A stretch of 64,000 bases of DNA from Rhodoplanes sp. (lineage in GTDB: Bacteria > Pseudomonadota > Alphaproteobacteria > Rhizobiales > Xanthobacteraceae): contig NZ_JACAAX010000005.1 of the NCBI RefSeq assembly GCF_013377085.1, positions 18,547 through 82,546 of the forward strand, read 5' to 3'. This document shows, in pieces, positions 27,304-36,600 of the stretch (positions are counted from its first letter, which is position 1; each line of letters opens with the position of its first letter). The notes below the pieces were generated by a model, which saw nothing but the letters and a program-made list of their open reading frames with translations, made no database searches and had not been told where the DNA came from. The position numbers were made by a program, and so were the translations under genes.

Positions 27304-29796
27304 ATGACGCGCAAGCCACTCCGGCCCGCTCGCAATGCCGGCGCCCGCAAGGAGGCCGTCGGCGGAGTGGCGGCGCCGGCGCCGCGCAGCGATCGGCCGG
27401 GCACGGCCGGCGAGATTCGGGCATCGCGACGGCGGCTCTGGGTTGGCGCCGCAATCGGTGCCGTGATCATCGTCGCCGCCGGTCTCGGCGCTGCCTGGCA
27501 TCTACAAGGCAACAGCACGCGACAGGCGTCGGCTCGCCCAGCGGCGAGCTTCGTCGGCAGCGAGGCGTGCGCCGAGTGCCACACGTCCGAGACTGCGCTA
27601 TGGCGTGCATCGCAGCACAAGCATGCGATGGATCACGCGACCGAGAAGACGGTGCTCGGCGATTTCGGCAACGCGACTTTCGATCATTACGGCATGCAGT
27701 CGCGGTTTTTCCGCAAGGACGGGAGGTTCATGGTCGAGACCGACGGGCCGGACGGCAAGCCCGGCGTGTTCGAGATCAAGTACACGTTCGGCCTCGATCC
27801 GCTGCAGCAATATTTGGTCGAGTTTCCCGACGGTCGCCTTCAAGTCCTCTCGGTTGCGTGGGACAGCCGCCCGAAGCAGCAGGGCGGGCAGCGCTGGTTT
27901 CATCTCTATCCGGACGAGCCCATCCGGCACGACGATGTTCTGCACTGGACCAAGCTGAGCCAGAACTGGAACTTCATGTGCGCCGAATGCCATTCGACCG
28001 GCGTGCGCAAGAGCTACGACGCGACGAACGATCGCTTCGCCACGACGTGGGCCGAGATCAGCGTCGGCTGCGAGGCGTGCCACGGCCGCGGCTCGCGTCA
28101 CGTCGGATGGGCGCGCGACCGGCAAAGCTGGTGGCCGTTCGGGAAGGACGAGGATCCGGCCAAAGGACTGGTCGTGCGTTTCGACGAGCGGTGCGACGTG
28201 ACCTGGCCGATCAACGTGCGGACCGGGAATGCACAGCGCAGTGTTCCGCCGGCGCTTCTTCGCAAGGAGGTCGAAACCTGCGGGCTCTGTCATGCCCGCC
28301 GCGGCGTCTTCTCGGAGGACTGGGTTCCCGGCCGCTGGCTGTCCGACACGCATGCGGTCTCGCCGATCACGCAAGGTCTCTACCACGCCGACGGCCAGAT
28401 GCTCGACGAGGTCTACAATTACGGCTCGTTCAAGCAGAGCAAGATGTTCGCGGCCGGCGTGACCTGCAGCGACTGTCATGATCCGCACAGCGCCAAGCTG
28501 CGATTCCCCGGCGACAACACCTGCCTGCAGTGCCATTCGTCCGACAAATATTCCGACGCCGCTCACAACGGACACGCAACGACGAGTCCACCGCTCGCTT
28601 GCGTGTCGTGCCACATGCCGGCGCGCACCTACATGGTGGTCGATCCGCGGCACGATCACGGCTTCCGCGTTCCGCGGCCGGACCTGTCGGCGAAGCTCGG
28701 CACGCCCAACGCCTGCAACGACTGCCATACGGACAAGTCGGCTGTGTGGGCCGCAGATGCGGTCGAGCGCCGGCACGGGTCGGACCGGAAAGGCTTTCAG
28801 AGCTTCGCCGAAGCTCTGAAAGCGGCCTGGACCGGAAAGGGCAATTCCGCGGCGCTCCTCACGTCCGTGGCGAGGAACAGCGGCGCACCCGGAATTGCGC
28901 GGGCGAGTGCGCTCGCCGCGCTGGCCTCGGGCGTCTCCCCGTCGACAATCGACCTGGCGCGGGCCGGGCTGAAGGATGCCGATCCGATGGTGCGGATCGG
29001 AGCCATGGACATGCTGGAGAACGTTCCGGCGGCGCAGGCGTGGCCGCTGGTGTCGCCGCTGCTGTCCGATCCGGTTCGCGGCGTTCGGATCAGGGCCGCG
29101 GCGCTACTGGCGGCCGTCCCGAGCGCCACCCAGCCGCCAGCAGACCGCGATCATTTCGAGCGGGCAGCCGCGGAGCTCGTTGCCGCCCAACAGATCAATG
29201 CGGACCGGCCGGAAGCGCGCACGACCCTCGGCAACTACCTCGCGCACCGTGGTCGTTTCGGCGAGGCCGAAGCCGAGTACAAGGCGGCGCTGCGGCTCAG
29301 TCCGCAGTACGGCCCCGCAGCCACCAATCTTGCGGATCTCTACCGCGGGCTCAAGCGGGATGATGACAGCGAGAGCGTGTTGCGTGCAGCGATCGCCGCT
29401 TCACCCGGCGATGCGGGATTGCATCACGCGCTCGGACTGGCGCTGATCCGTCTCGATCGACGAAAGGACGCCCTCGACGAGCTGCGCAAGGCGACCGAGT
29501 TGGCGCCGGATCAGCCGAGATACGCGTATGTTTATGCAGTCGGACTGCATTCCGCCGGCCGTGTCGCAGAGGCTATGGCGATCCTCGAGGAGAGCCTCAA
29601 GAAGCGTCCGGAGGATCGCGACATGTTGCGGGCCGTCGTCAGCTTCAGCCGGAATGCCGGTGACGCTGCGGTTGCCCTCGACCATGCCGAGCGGCTCCTC
29701 CGGATCACACCGGACGACCGTGAACTGGCGATCCTGATCGAGAACCTTCGCCGCGCCGCGAACCCGGGTGGTTCCAAGTCGATGCATTCGCCGTGA
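27304..29796 (+). CDS. Membrane-anchored octahaem c-type cytochrome fused to HEAT/TPR repeats
   Basis: 830 residues. A basic cytoplasmic N-terminus is followed by one membrane segment (about 45-63) and a periplasmic body. Eight CxxCH haem-binding motifs start at about residues 89, 226, 256, 326, 388, 407, 433 and 471, the arrangement of cytochrome c554/NrfA-like multihaem proteins. After the haem domain come HEAT-like repeats (about 510-610, including R-I-G-A-M-D-M-L-E-N-V) and TPRs (about 625-820, for example G-R-F-G-E-A-E-A-E-Y-K-A-A-L-R-L). Proteins of this build are annotated as cytochrome c3/c554-TPR proteins and probably move electrons while scaffolding partners. It is divergent from the sulfatase run and has no obvious partner downstream. 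The electron donor, acceptor and any catalytic haem are not evident. Confidence 0.88.
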   Translation: MTRKPLRPARNAGARKEAVGGVAAPAPRSDRPGTAGEIRASRRRLWVGAAIGAVIIVAAGLGAAWHLQGNSTRQASARPAASFVGSEACAECHTSETALWRASQHKHAMDHATEKTVLGDFGNATFDHYGMQSRFFRKDGRFMVETDGPDGKPGVFEIKYTFGLDPLQQYLVEFPDGRLQVLSVAWDSRPKQQGGQRWFHLYPDEPIRHDDVLHWTKLSQNWNFMCAECHSTGVRKSYDATNDRFATTWAEISVGCEACHGRGSRHVGWARDRQSWWPFGKDEDPAKGLVVRFDERCDVTWPINVRTGNAQRSVPPALLRKEVETCGLCHARRGVFSEDWVPGRWLSDTHAVSPITQGLYHADGQMLDEVYNYGSFKQSKMFAAGVTCSDCHDPHSAKLRFPGDNTCLQCHSSDKYSDAAHNGHATTSPPLACVSCHMPARTYMVVDPRHDHGFRVPRPDLSAKLGTPNACNDCHTDKSAVWAADAVERRHGSDRKGFQSFAEALKAAWTGKGNSAALLTSVARNSGAPGIARASALAALASGVSPSTIDLARAGLKDADPMVRIGAMDMLENVPAAQAWPLVSPLLSDPVRGVRIRAAALLAAVPSATQPPADRDHFERAAAELVAAQQINADRPEARTTLGNYLAHRGRFGEAEAEYKAALRLSPQYGPAATNLADLYRGLKRDDDSESVLRAAIAASPGDAGLHHALGLALIRLDRRKDALDELRKATELAPDQPRYAYVYAVGLHSAGRVAEAMAILEESLKKRPEDRDMLRAVVSFSRNAGDAAVALDHAERLLRITPDDRELAILIENLRRAANPGGSKSMHSP

Positions 29797-29940
29797 CGGG
29801 CTCCCGGCCAAGCTGTCTCAGGGGTGCGCTCGGCTTCGTGATCGCGTAGCTCCGAGGTGCCGCTGATTGTGCCCGTGACCCGAGCCTCGCAGTTCTCCTC
29901 GAGAATGGGTGTAGCCCGCCACAGCGGATGAGGATGGACC

Positions 29941-30166
29941 ATGAAGCCGAGGCGGCTCACGGAAGAGCAGATCATTGGAATCCTGCGCGAGCAGGAGGCG
30001 AGGGCGACGACGGCCGACGTCTTCCACAAGCATGGGGTCAGCAGCGCGACCATCCACAACTGGAAGGCGAAATGCGGCGGGATGGACGTCTCTGACGCCA
30101 GGTGGCTGACAGCGCTGGAGGACGAGAACACCAAGCTCGCGAAGCTTTCTGGCCGAGACGATGCGA
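29941..30166 (+). pseudogene. IS3-family transposase orfA remnant
   Basis: The first 70 or so codons encode a typical IS3 orfA start: R-L-T-E-E-Q-I-I-G-I-L-R-E-Q-E-A, then the HTH K-H-G-V-S-S-A-T-I-H-N-W-K and G-G-M-D-V-S-D-A-R-W-L. Near 30146-30148 a run of three T shifts the frame. With one T removed the family-typical K-L-L-A-E-T-M resumes, but the sequence then leaves the family, and no orfB (DDE) part follows. It is therefore a truncated, frameshifted insertion-sequence relic between the cytochrome gene and the glycosyltransferase. No clear terminal inverted repeats were found. Confidence 0.75.
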
Positions 30167-30743
30167 CCCGCCTGGCGCACCTTCACGGAGGTGGCCCGCA
30201 TGTCCGCGGTCGGCGAGAGCAAGTGTTCCATTCCTCCTGCCGAACAGAAATCCGGCGAACCGGATTTGCCTGCGGTTCAGCAGTCTTTCGATCGGATTCC
30301 CGCACTGGTAACAGGTTCCGGAATATTCTAGTCTGCAACATATCCGTCGTGTCCCGAAATGGTTTGGCCTCTCCGTGGTCACAAAAACCGGCTCTTTGCC
30401 TCGGCTCGAGTTCACAGGGGACTCGGATTCACGAGGACGGAGACCGGATGTCTCATGGTTTGCGGCTTTGGCCGACGGCGCCGGACCGCGCGGGTCTCGC
30501 GCCAAGAATGCAAATGCGGCATCCGGCGCGCAGGCCGCGGGCCTGCACCCCGGTCAAGCCCCATGCGAGTCCGAGGAAGAGGTGCTAGACGCTGTCCCGA
30601 GCATGTCCCGGTGCGGTGGGAACCGTTTCGCATAAGGACATGCGACCACGAATGAACGACGAGAGCGCCGCCCGACTCCATCGGGACAGAATGCGCTCCG
30701 GTTTCCGGACCTTGGTCCGACCGATCTCCGGTGGTGCTTGAAA
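30167..30743. other. Non-coding stretch after the IS relic
   Basis: No recognisable gene in about 580 bases. Short frames here have no family features. It probably contains debris of the insertion event plus the promoter of the glycosyltransferase gene. Confidence 0.35.
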
Positions 30744-32261
30744 ATGCTCTATGTCGATGTTTCGGACTTCTTGGAATACGCCCGGTTCAATTCTACCCTG
30801 ACGGGAATTCAGCGCGTCTCGGCGGTGCTGATCAATCGCCTCACCAAACGACTCGGCGTCGATGGCTTTCGCCTGATCGCCTATCATCCGAACAAGAGGA
30901 CGGTTCAGACATATTCTCCGGAACACTTCGCCGGAGACTACGTCTACGATCAGCTCCGGTATTGTGCCTATTTCGACTTGCTTCTCGAATACGGCGATAC
31001 GGTGCATGCTGTCAGCTTGCGGGCCTATGTCAGGAAACGGTACGGCAAGGGACTGCCGAGTCATCTTCATACATTGCGGCTGTTGATTGCGAATGCCGTT
31101 TCGGGTGGGCAGGCGTTCCAAAGACGAAACATCGTCAGGAATCCGGGCGCATCGGCAGCGGAGGAGCCAAAGCTGGTTCCCGGCGATACCGTGTTCGTTC
31201 CCGGCGCAATCTGGAACATGCCGGCCTTTCGCGATCATCTCACTGCTCTGTCGGAGCGCGGCGTCGAGATCATCCAGTTGTTGCATGATCTCATTCCGCT
31301 GGTGACGCCGGAGCACGTCTTCGAGTCCGTGCCTCGACAGTTTGCCGAGTGGCTGGATTCGATGGCGCGGATCGTCAGCGTCTTCGTGGTCAGCTCCAGG
31401 GCGACGGAAGCGGATCTGAGGGTCTTTCTCGATCGCAATGGTCACACGAAAGCGGCCATCCGCGTGGTCACGCTCGCCCACGAATTCCTCCGTGCGCCTG
31501 CGGCCGACGAGGCTCCATTCGCACCGGTCGCGGTGTTTCGTCCCGAATTGGCAGGGCGGATCCGTCAATGGGCCTTGAACGAGAGCCGCCTGCCTTACGT
31601 CCTCGTCGTCGGGACGATCGAGTCGCGCAAGAACATCTGGACGCTCGCCCTTGTCTGGAAGTCGCTCTACGACGAGCTCGGCCACCGGCTGCCGCGGTTG
31701 ATCTTCGCCGGGAAGCGCGGCGGCATGAAGGACGACTTCGACGCCTTCATGCGGGCGACGGGCGGCCTGTACGGCTACATCCGCATTCTCGAAAGGCCGA
31801 ACGACGACGAGCTCGCCTATCTCTACGAGCACTGCTTGTTCTCGGTGTTCGTGAGCTACTACGAGGGCTGGGGGTTGCCGGTCGGCGAGTGTCTGTGGTT
31901 CGGCCGGCCGGTCATCGCGTCGTCGGCCAGCTCGACGCCGGAGGTGGGAGGCACGTTGGCCGACTACGCCGATCCGTACGACTTCGTCAGCATCCGGCAG
32001 GCGGTGCGTCGGATGATCGTCGACGACGAGTACCGCGAACAGCGGGCGTCTCGGATCGACCGCGCCAACCTGCGGACCTGGGCCGATTTCGCGGACGAGC
32101 TCTGGTCGGTTCTGCAAGCGCATGCCGGGCCGGTGCAGAGCCGCAGCGCCGAGCCTGCCGAGCCCATCTCGAGCGGCAACGGCCTCGGCTGGTCTGGCGC
32201 GGCGCTGCCGCGGCCCACGCCCGGAGCGGGCGATCGAGCGGAAAGTCCTGCCCTGAACTGA
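30744..32261 (+). CDS. Glycosyltransferase family 4 (GT-B fold)
   Basis: 505 residues. The N-terminus M-L-Y-V-D-V-S-D-F-L plus L-T-G-I-Q-R-V is the acceptor-side start seen in a group of GT4 mannosyl/rhamnosyl-type transferases. The donor-binding half has V-V-G-T-I-E-S-R-K-N (about 290-300) and the E-x7-E motif of retaining GT4 enzymes in Y-Y-E-G-W-G-L-P-V-G-E (about 370-380). No membrane segment; cytosolic or peripheral. I prefer ATG at 30744; TTG at 30738 is also in frame. The last 35 residues are low-complexity and probably disordered. No other polysaccharide genes adjoin it, so the glycan (capsule, O-antigen or exopolysaccharide) is unknown. Confidence 0.85.
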   Translation: MLYVDVSDFLEYARFNSTLTGIQRVSAVLINRLTKRLGVDGFRLIAYHPNKRTVQTYSPEHFAGDYVYDQLRYCAYFDLLLEYGDTVHAVSLRAYVRKRYGKGLPSHLHTLRLLIANAVSGGQAFQRRNIVRNPGASAAEEPKLVPGDTVFVPGAIWNMPAFRDHLTALSERGVEIIQLLHDLIPLVTPEHVFESVPRQFAEWLDSMARIVSVFVVSSRATEADLRVFLDRNGHTKAAIRVVTLAHEFLRAPAADEAPFAPVAVFRPELAGRIRQWALNESRLPYVLVVGTIESRKNIWTLALVWKSLYDELGHRLPRLIFAGKRGGMKDDFDAFMRATGGLYGYIRILERPNDDELAYLYEHCLFSVFVSYYEGWGLPVGECLWFGRPVIASSASSTPEVGGTLADYADPYDFVSIRQAVRRMIVDDEYREQRASRIDRANLRTWADFADELWSVLQAHAGPVQSRSAEPAEPISSGNGLGWSGAALPRPTPGAGDRAESPALN

Positions 32262-32265
32262 ACGA

Positions 32266-33201
32266 CTATGGCGAGCCGTCGCCGCCGACCGCGGGGGCCG
32301 GATCGAGGGCCATCCAATAGCGGTCGGGCAGATGGTCGCCGAAGGCGGGCGGCAGGATGCGGGAGAGCTGGCCGATCGGATCGGGCCGGATCGCCGGCGC
32401 GACCGACAGCGACCAGAGCTGGCGCAGCCCTTCCTTCAGGCCGCCGAGCAGGCCCGGAACGAACGCCGGCTCGTCGGTCGGCGCCGGGCGCAGCGCGGCG
32501 GCGTCGAACCGGGTGTGGCGCGGGCAGGGGAGAAACCGCCCGACATGGCAGAAGGTGAGCTCGGACGGTGGCACGGTCGGCACCACGTCCTCGCCATGCA
32601 CCAGCCGGTAGGTGCGCTCGCCTGCGGCAGCGTTGTAGGCGGCGGCGAACTCCGGGCTGCCGACCCGTGGCATGCCGAACGTGTAAACCTCGGACTCCAG
32701 CCCGAACTCGGTGCGGATGCGATGCGCGGCCAGCACGGCGAGCGCGCCGCCGAGGCTGTGCCCGACCACGAGCAGCGGTGCGGCCGGATCGGCCCCGCGC
32801 AACGCGCTCGTGACATCGCCCCATGCCGCTTCGAGGGCGGTGTCGAAGCCGCGATGAATGCCCTCCTGGTTCTGGACGAAATTGATGTCGGTCAGCCAGT
32901 GCGCGAGATTGAGCGGATCGGTGCCGGCGAAGGCGAGCACGCCGATGCCGCGTGTTTCGGCGACGAGCCCGCGCGTGCCGGTGATCGGCAGCACGCTCGT
33001 CGCCGGCGGATCGAACGCCGCGATCCGCTGTGCCGCCCACAGGGTCAGCACCGCGTCGATCTTGTCGATCTCGTCCTCGTAGGCGAGCTGCGAGAACCAG
33101 GCCGCCGCCCGTGCCGTGCCCAGGCTGAACCGGCCCGGCACGCAGGCGCCGAGCGCATCCGGCGGATAGAGCTCGACCGGCAGCCGGGTCAGGAACGTCA
33201 T
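32266..33201 (-). CDS. Class 3 lipase-like alpha/beta hydrolase
   Basis: About 311 residues from ATG at 33201, which follows GGAG at good spacing; longer in-frame starts (33237, 33267) lack a clear site. It carries the class-3 lipase nucleophile elbow G-H-S-L-G-G (S149), the upstream G-V-L-A-F-A-G-T-D oxyanion region, the catalytic Asp in H-G-E-D-V-V-P (D205) and a downstream His in F-C-H-V-G (H219). The motif order is that of fungal-type lipase/Mbeg1-like bacterial esterases. No obvious signal peptide, so probably intracellular or exported by a non-standard route. It is convergent with the glycosyltransferase (stops 4 bp apart) and divergent from the phosphoesterase gene. Confidence 0.85.
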   Translation of the reverse strand: MTFLTRLPVELYPPDALGACVPGRFSLGTARAAAWFSQLAYEDEIDKIDAVLTLWAAQRIAAFDPPATSVLPITGTRGLVAETRGIGVLAFAGTDPLNLAHWLTDINFVQNQEGIHRGFDTALEAAWGDVTSALRGADPAAPLLVVGHSLGGALAVLAAHRIRTEFGLESEVYTFGMPRVGSPEFAAAYNAAAGERTYRLVHGEDVVPTVPPSELTFCHVGRFLPCPRHTRFDAAALRPAPTDEPAFVPGLLGGLKEGLRQLWSLSVAPAIRPDPIGQLSRILPPAFGDHLPDRYWMALDPAPAVGGDGSP

Positions 33202-33404
33202 GCCGGACTCCGTTTGCCCGATACTTGGAGGGTGCATTGCCGGCGCATTCGGCGTGGCAGCGGCCATCGCGCGACACTGTCGGACTAGCGCGCTGCCGGA
33301 CCCCTGTCGATCAGGATGATCCCGCTGGGGTCCGGACGGTGCATAATGGGCAGGGTTCGGCGGCGTTCCGAGGCGCATGCGCCGGCCGGACCACAGGAGG
33401 GCGC

Positions 33405-35186
33405 ATGACGGCGGTGATCGATCCGCGCAGCGGCGACGTCGAGGACGATGCCTCGAGCACAAGGCGGCATTCGCTGCTGTCGCTCGCCGGCAGCCTGCTG
33501 GCCGAGATCAGCCTGCCCAAGCTGGCGGTCGCCTGGACCCTGCTGATCGGCCTTCCAGCGCTGGCGCTCGGCCTGGCGCCACTGGTCGTGTCGCTGTGGT
33601 TCGCCACCCTGTCGACCAAGGCGGCGACCGTGCTGTCCGGCGCCGGCTCGGTGATGCTGCTCGCTGCCGTGCTGGTCGCCGGCTGGTACGGCGGCCGTCG
33701 CCTGCTGCCGATCGCCGAGCGGAGCTTCTGGTCGCTCAACGCGCTCGCCGTGCAGCCGGCCTATGCGTTCGTCCGCGAGCTGTTGCGCCACCTCGTCGAG
33801 AAGGCGCTGCCGGGCCGGGTCGGTGCCGACACGCGTGCGACCGTGCGGGCGACCACCGCGGCGCTGGCCGGCGTCGTCGTCTGCGTTCCGACCTTGTGGC
33901 TGATCACGGCCGTGTGGCCGTCGACCCGGTGGATCGGCACGGCGGCCGATCTCGCCTCTCCCTGGAGTCTCGTCGGCGTCGCCGTCGCCAACAGCACGGT
34001 CGTGGTCGCCGCCTATTTCGCCGCGGCGGCGCTCGCCTGGGGCATCGCCGATGCGACCATGGGCCAGCCGCGCACGATCGCCGATTTTCCCGCCGCCACG
34101 CCGGGGCGACGGCGGTGGCGCATCGCGCATCTCTCCGACATCCACATCGTCGGCGAGCAGTACGGCTTCCGCATCGAATGCGGGCGCGCCGGCCCGCGCG
34201 GCAACGACCGACTGCAGCGGGTGTTCGCCCAGCTCGACTTGATCCATGCGAGCGAGCCGCTCGACGCCGTGCTCGTTTCCGGCGACGTCACCGATGCCGG
34301 GCGCTCCGCCGAATGGGCCGTGTTCTTCGATACGCTCGCGGCGCATCCGCGGCTCGCCGAGCGCGTGCTGATCCTGCCGGGCAATCACGACGTCAACGTC
34401 GTCGACCGGGCGAATCCGGCTCGCCTCGACCTTCCGTTCAGCCCCAACAAGCGGCTCCGCCAGGCCAGGATGATCTCGGCCATGGCGGCCGTGCAGGGGT
34501 CTCGCGTGCGGGTGATGGACGCCGCCTCCAAAGACCTCGGCCCGACGCTCGACGAGGCGTTGCAGCCGCACCGCGACACGATCGAGATCTTTGCCGACAC
34601 CGGCTCGCTGCGGCTCGCCCGCGACGTTGCGGCGCTGTGGGCCGGCCTCTTCCCGATGGTGCTCCCGCCCGACACCGCCGACGGGCTCGGGATCGTCGTT
34701 CTCAACTCGAATGCCGACACGCATTTCTCCTTCACCAATGCGCTTGGGTTGGTGTCGACCGAGCACATGGGCGCCGTCACGCGGGCCTGTGCGGATTATC
34801 CGAACGCAAGCTGGCTGATCGCGCTGCATCACCACATGGTCGAATACCCGATGCCGGCGAAGCAGTTCTCGGAGCGGGTCGGCACCGCGCTGGTCAACGG
34901 GAGCTGGTTCGTGCGCCGGCTGCAGCAGATCGTGCCCGGCGCCGTGGTGATGCACGGCCATCGCCATATCGACTGGATCGGCGAAATCGGCTGCCTGCAG
35001 ATCGTGTCCGCCCCGTCGCCCGTCATGGAGGCGACCAATGATTGCACGACGCACTTTTACGTCCACGTCCTCGAGGCCGGCCCGGACCGGCTCCACCTGC
35101 TCGAGCCGCAACGGATCGACGTCGCCGGCGTGGATGCGGCGGAGTCGGATCGCACGGCGCGTCTGGTTGCAGGGATCGGGGCCTGA
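33405..35186 (+). CDS. Membrane-anchored metallophosphoesterase
   Basis: 593 residues from ATG at 33405, preceded by AGGAGG. The N-terminal third has hydrophobic, membrane-spanning stretches (about 40-85, 150-175 and 185-205). The calcineurin-like phosphoesterase domain then shows every metal motif: H-L-S-D-I-H (D245, H247), S-G-D-V-T-D, P-G-N-H-D (about 326), the A-L-H-H-H region and G-H-R-H (about 517-520). Proteins of this build hydrolyse phosphomonoesters, phosphodiesters or lipid headgroups at the membrane, as in LpxG/YkuE-like enzymes. The substrate here is unassigned. No operon partner; a dispersed palindromic repeat follows the gene. Confidence 0.87.
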   Translation: MTAVIDPRSGDVEDDASSTRRHSLLSLAGSLLAEISLPKLAVAWTLLIGLPALALGLAPLVVSLWFATLSTKAATVLSGAGSVMLLAAVLVAGWYGGRRLLPIAERSFWSLNALAVQPAYAFVRELLRHLVEKALPGRVGADTRATVRATTAALAGVVVCVPTLWLITAVWPSTRWIGTAADLASPWSLVGVAVANSTVVVAAYFAAAALAWGIADATMGQPRTIADFPAATPGRRRWRIAHLSDIHIVGEQYGFRIECGRAGPRGNDRLQRVFAQLDLIHASEPLDAVLVSGDVTDAGRSAEWAVFFDTLAAHPRLAERVLILPGNHDVNVVDRANPARLDLPFSPNKRLRQARMISAMAAVQGSRVRVMDAASKDLGPTLDEALQPHRDTIEIFADTGSLRLARDVAALWAGLFPMVLPPDTADGLGIVVLNSNADTHFSFTNALGLVSTEHMGAVTRACADYPNASWLIALHHHMVEYPMPAKQFSERVGTALVNGSWFVRRLQQIVPGAVVMHGHRHIDWIGEIGCLQIVSAPSPVMEATNDCTTHFYVHVLEAGPDRLHLLEPQRIDVAGVDAAESDRTARLVAGIGA

Positions 35187-35215
35187 TACTGGATCAGGTT
35201 GATCCCTTCGGTGGT

Positions 35216-35314
35216 CATTCCGGGACGGCGCGGAGCGCCGGGCCCGGAATCCAGCCACGTCCTCGGCATCCGTTGCTGGATTCCGGGTTCGCACCTTCGG
35301 TGCGCCCCGGAATG
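35216..35314. repeat. Dispersed palindromic repeat pair (CATTCCGGG / CCCGGAATG type)
   Basis: Two palindrome-like units, 35216-35254 and 35276-35314, each run between CATTCCGGG(G) and (C)CCGGAATCCAG or the reverse. They face each other so that the whole region is itself an inverted repeat around a 21-bp centre. Such CATTCCGGG elements are common intergenic repeats in Bradyrhizobium/Rhodopseudomonas-like genomes. The element lies between convergent genes, where it may act as a bidirectional terminator. Confidence 0.7.
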
Positions 35315-35372
35315 ACAGTGAACCGATCAGCCGGATTTCCTATGGCGTCGATCGGGAGAACCGGGCGGCCGC

Positions 35373-36449
35373 TCAGGTCTTTTCGGGCATGCTGCCGCCG
35401 AGGAGCTGGGCGACCCAGCGGCTGCCGCGGAATTGCTCGCAGATGGTCAGGATCGCGATCACGATCGGCACGCCGATGAAGGCGCCGGCGATCCCCCACA
35501 GAAAGCTCCACAGGAAGACGGCGAACAGCACCGCGAAGGGCGACAGCGACAGGGCGCTGCCGGCGATCCGCGGCTCCATGTAGCTCCCCACCACGAACTG
35601 GATCAGGTTCAGGCAGGCGAACACCAGGATCGCCGTCTCCCACGATTCGAAATGGGCGAAGGCGAACAGGGTCGGGGCGAGCGTGGCGACGAACGGGCCG
35701 ATGAACGGGATGTAGTTCAGCGCGAAGGCGATGACGCCCCACTCGACGGCGAGCGGCAGCCCGACCGCCAGCGCGAAGCCGGTGACCAGGGCGCCGGTGA
35801 CGACGCTCATGGCGGTGCGCACCAGCATGTATCTCTGCAGCTTTGTCGCGGTCGCGGCGCCGGCGCGCAGCAGGCCGGTCCCGATCGTGTGGTTGTGCAG
35901 GGCGCGCAGCTTGGCGGCGGCCAGCTCGACCTCCAGCAGGCCCAGGATCGTGAACACGAGCGTGACGATTGTGAAGCTCATGATGCTCTGCAGCCGCGAT
36001 CCGACCCGCTGCACCGCGCCGACCAGCCAGCTCACGCTGAAGAGATCCCCGAACACGCCCGTCACGGCGAAGCCGTGGCCCTCCAGCCAGGTGACCGCCT
36101 GCAGATACATGGCCTGGAACCGCGCCGTATCGGCGATCAGCCAGCGTGCGGCGCGTCCGAATCCCCAGCCGATCAGGGTCGCCAGGACGCCGATCACCAC
36201 GGCGACGAGGACGACCGTGACGACCACGGCGAGAAGCTTCGGCAGGCGCGCCTGCAGCACCGTTTGAAGGGGCCACACCAGCGCGATGATGAACACCGTG
36301 AAGACCACCGGGGCCAGCACCACGCTGGCGTAATAGAGCGCGATCAGCACCAGGATAGTGGTGCAGATGCCGAGCATCGTGAGGTGTCCGCGCTCATTGA
36401 CCATCGCCGTCGTGCCGCCTCGCCGTGGGACCCAGCCGTCGGGCGCCAT
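35373..36449 (-). CDS. AI-2E family transporter (PerM-like permease)
   Basis: 358 residues, strongly hydrophobic, with the family layout: two or three membrane helices near the start (T-I-L-V-L-I-A-L-Y-Y-A, V-V-F-T-V-F-I-I-A-L-V-W-P-L), a soluble middle region (about 90-155), then five or so helices. These include the conserved L-N-Y-I-P-F-I-G-P-F motif (about 250) and the P-R-I-A-G-S-A-L-S-L-S-P motif near 295. The start could be 36449 or ATG at 36404 (MVNERG); the ribosome sites are similar. The family was named for autoinducer-2 export, but many members export other small molecules. Isolated, so no substrate clue. Confidence 0.88.
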   Translation of the reverse strand: MAPDGWVPRRGGTTAMVNERGHLTMLGICTTILVLIALYYASVVLAPVVFTVFIIALVWPLQTVLQARLPKLLAVVVTVVLVAVVIGVLATLIGWGFGRAARWLIADTARFQAMYLQAVTWLEGHGFAVTGVFGDLFSVSWLVGAVQRVGSRLQSIMSFTIVTLVFTILGLLEVELAAAKLRALHNHTIGTGLLRAGAATATKLQRYMLVRTAMSVVTGALVTGFALAVGLPLAVEWGVIAFALNYIPFIGPFVATLAPTLFAFAHFESWETAILVFACLNLIQFVVGSYMEPRIAGSALSLSPFAVLFAVFLWSFLWGIAGAFIGVPIVIAILTICEQFRGSRWVAQLLGGSMPEKT

Positions 36450-36600
36450 GCATCCGACAGCCCCCTACGACTACGACTACGACGGCGGCGGCGGGAATGC
36501 CAAGCGCCGGGCTTCGGATTCCTCCGATCGGTCGCGGGCGAGCGCCGATACCACGCGGGCCGCATTGAGGAGCATCAGGCGACCTCGTGCGGCAAGCCGG

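Noticed and set aside
31964..33277. 437-codon frame spanning the lipase and glycosyltransferase 3' end
   Set aside because: Shadow frame; the lipase GHSLGG frame is the real one.
36466..36483. TACGAC tandem triplet of six-base units, followed by GGC repeats
   Set aside because: Three copies only and no spacers, so not a CRISPR array; a simple repeat in noncoding DNA.
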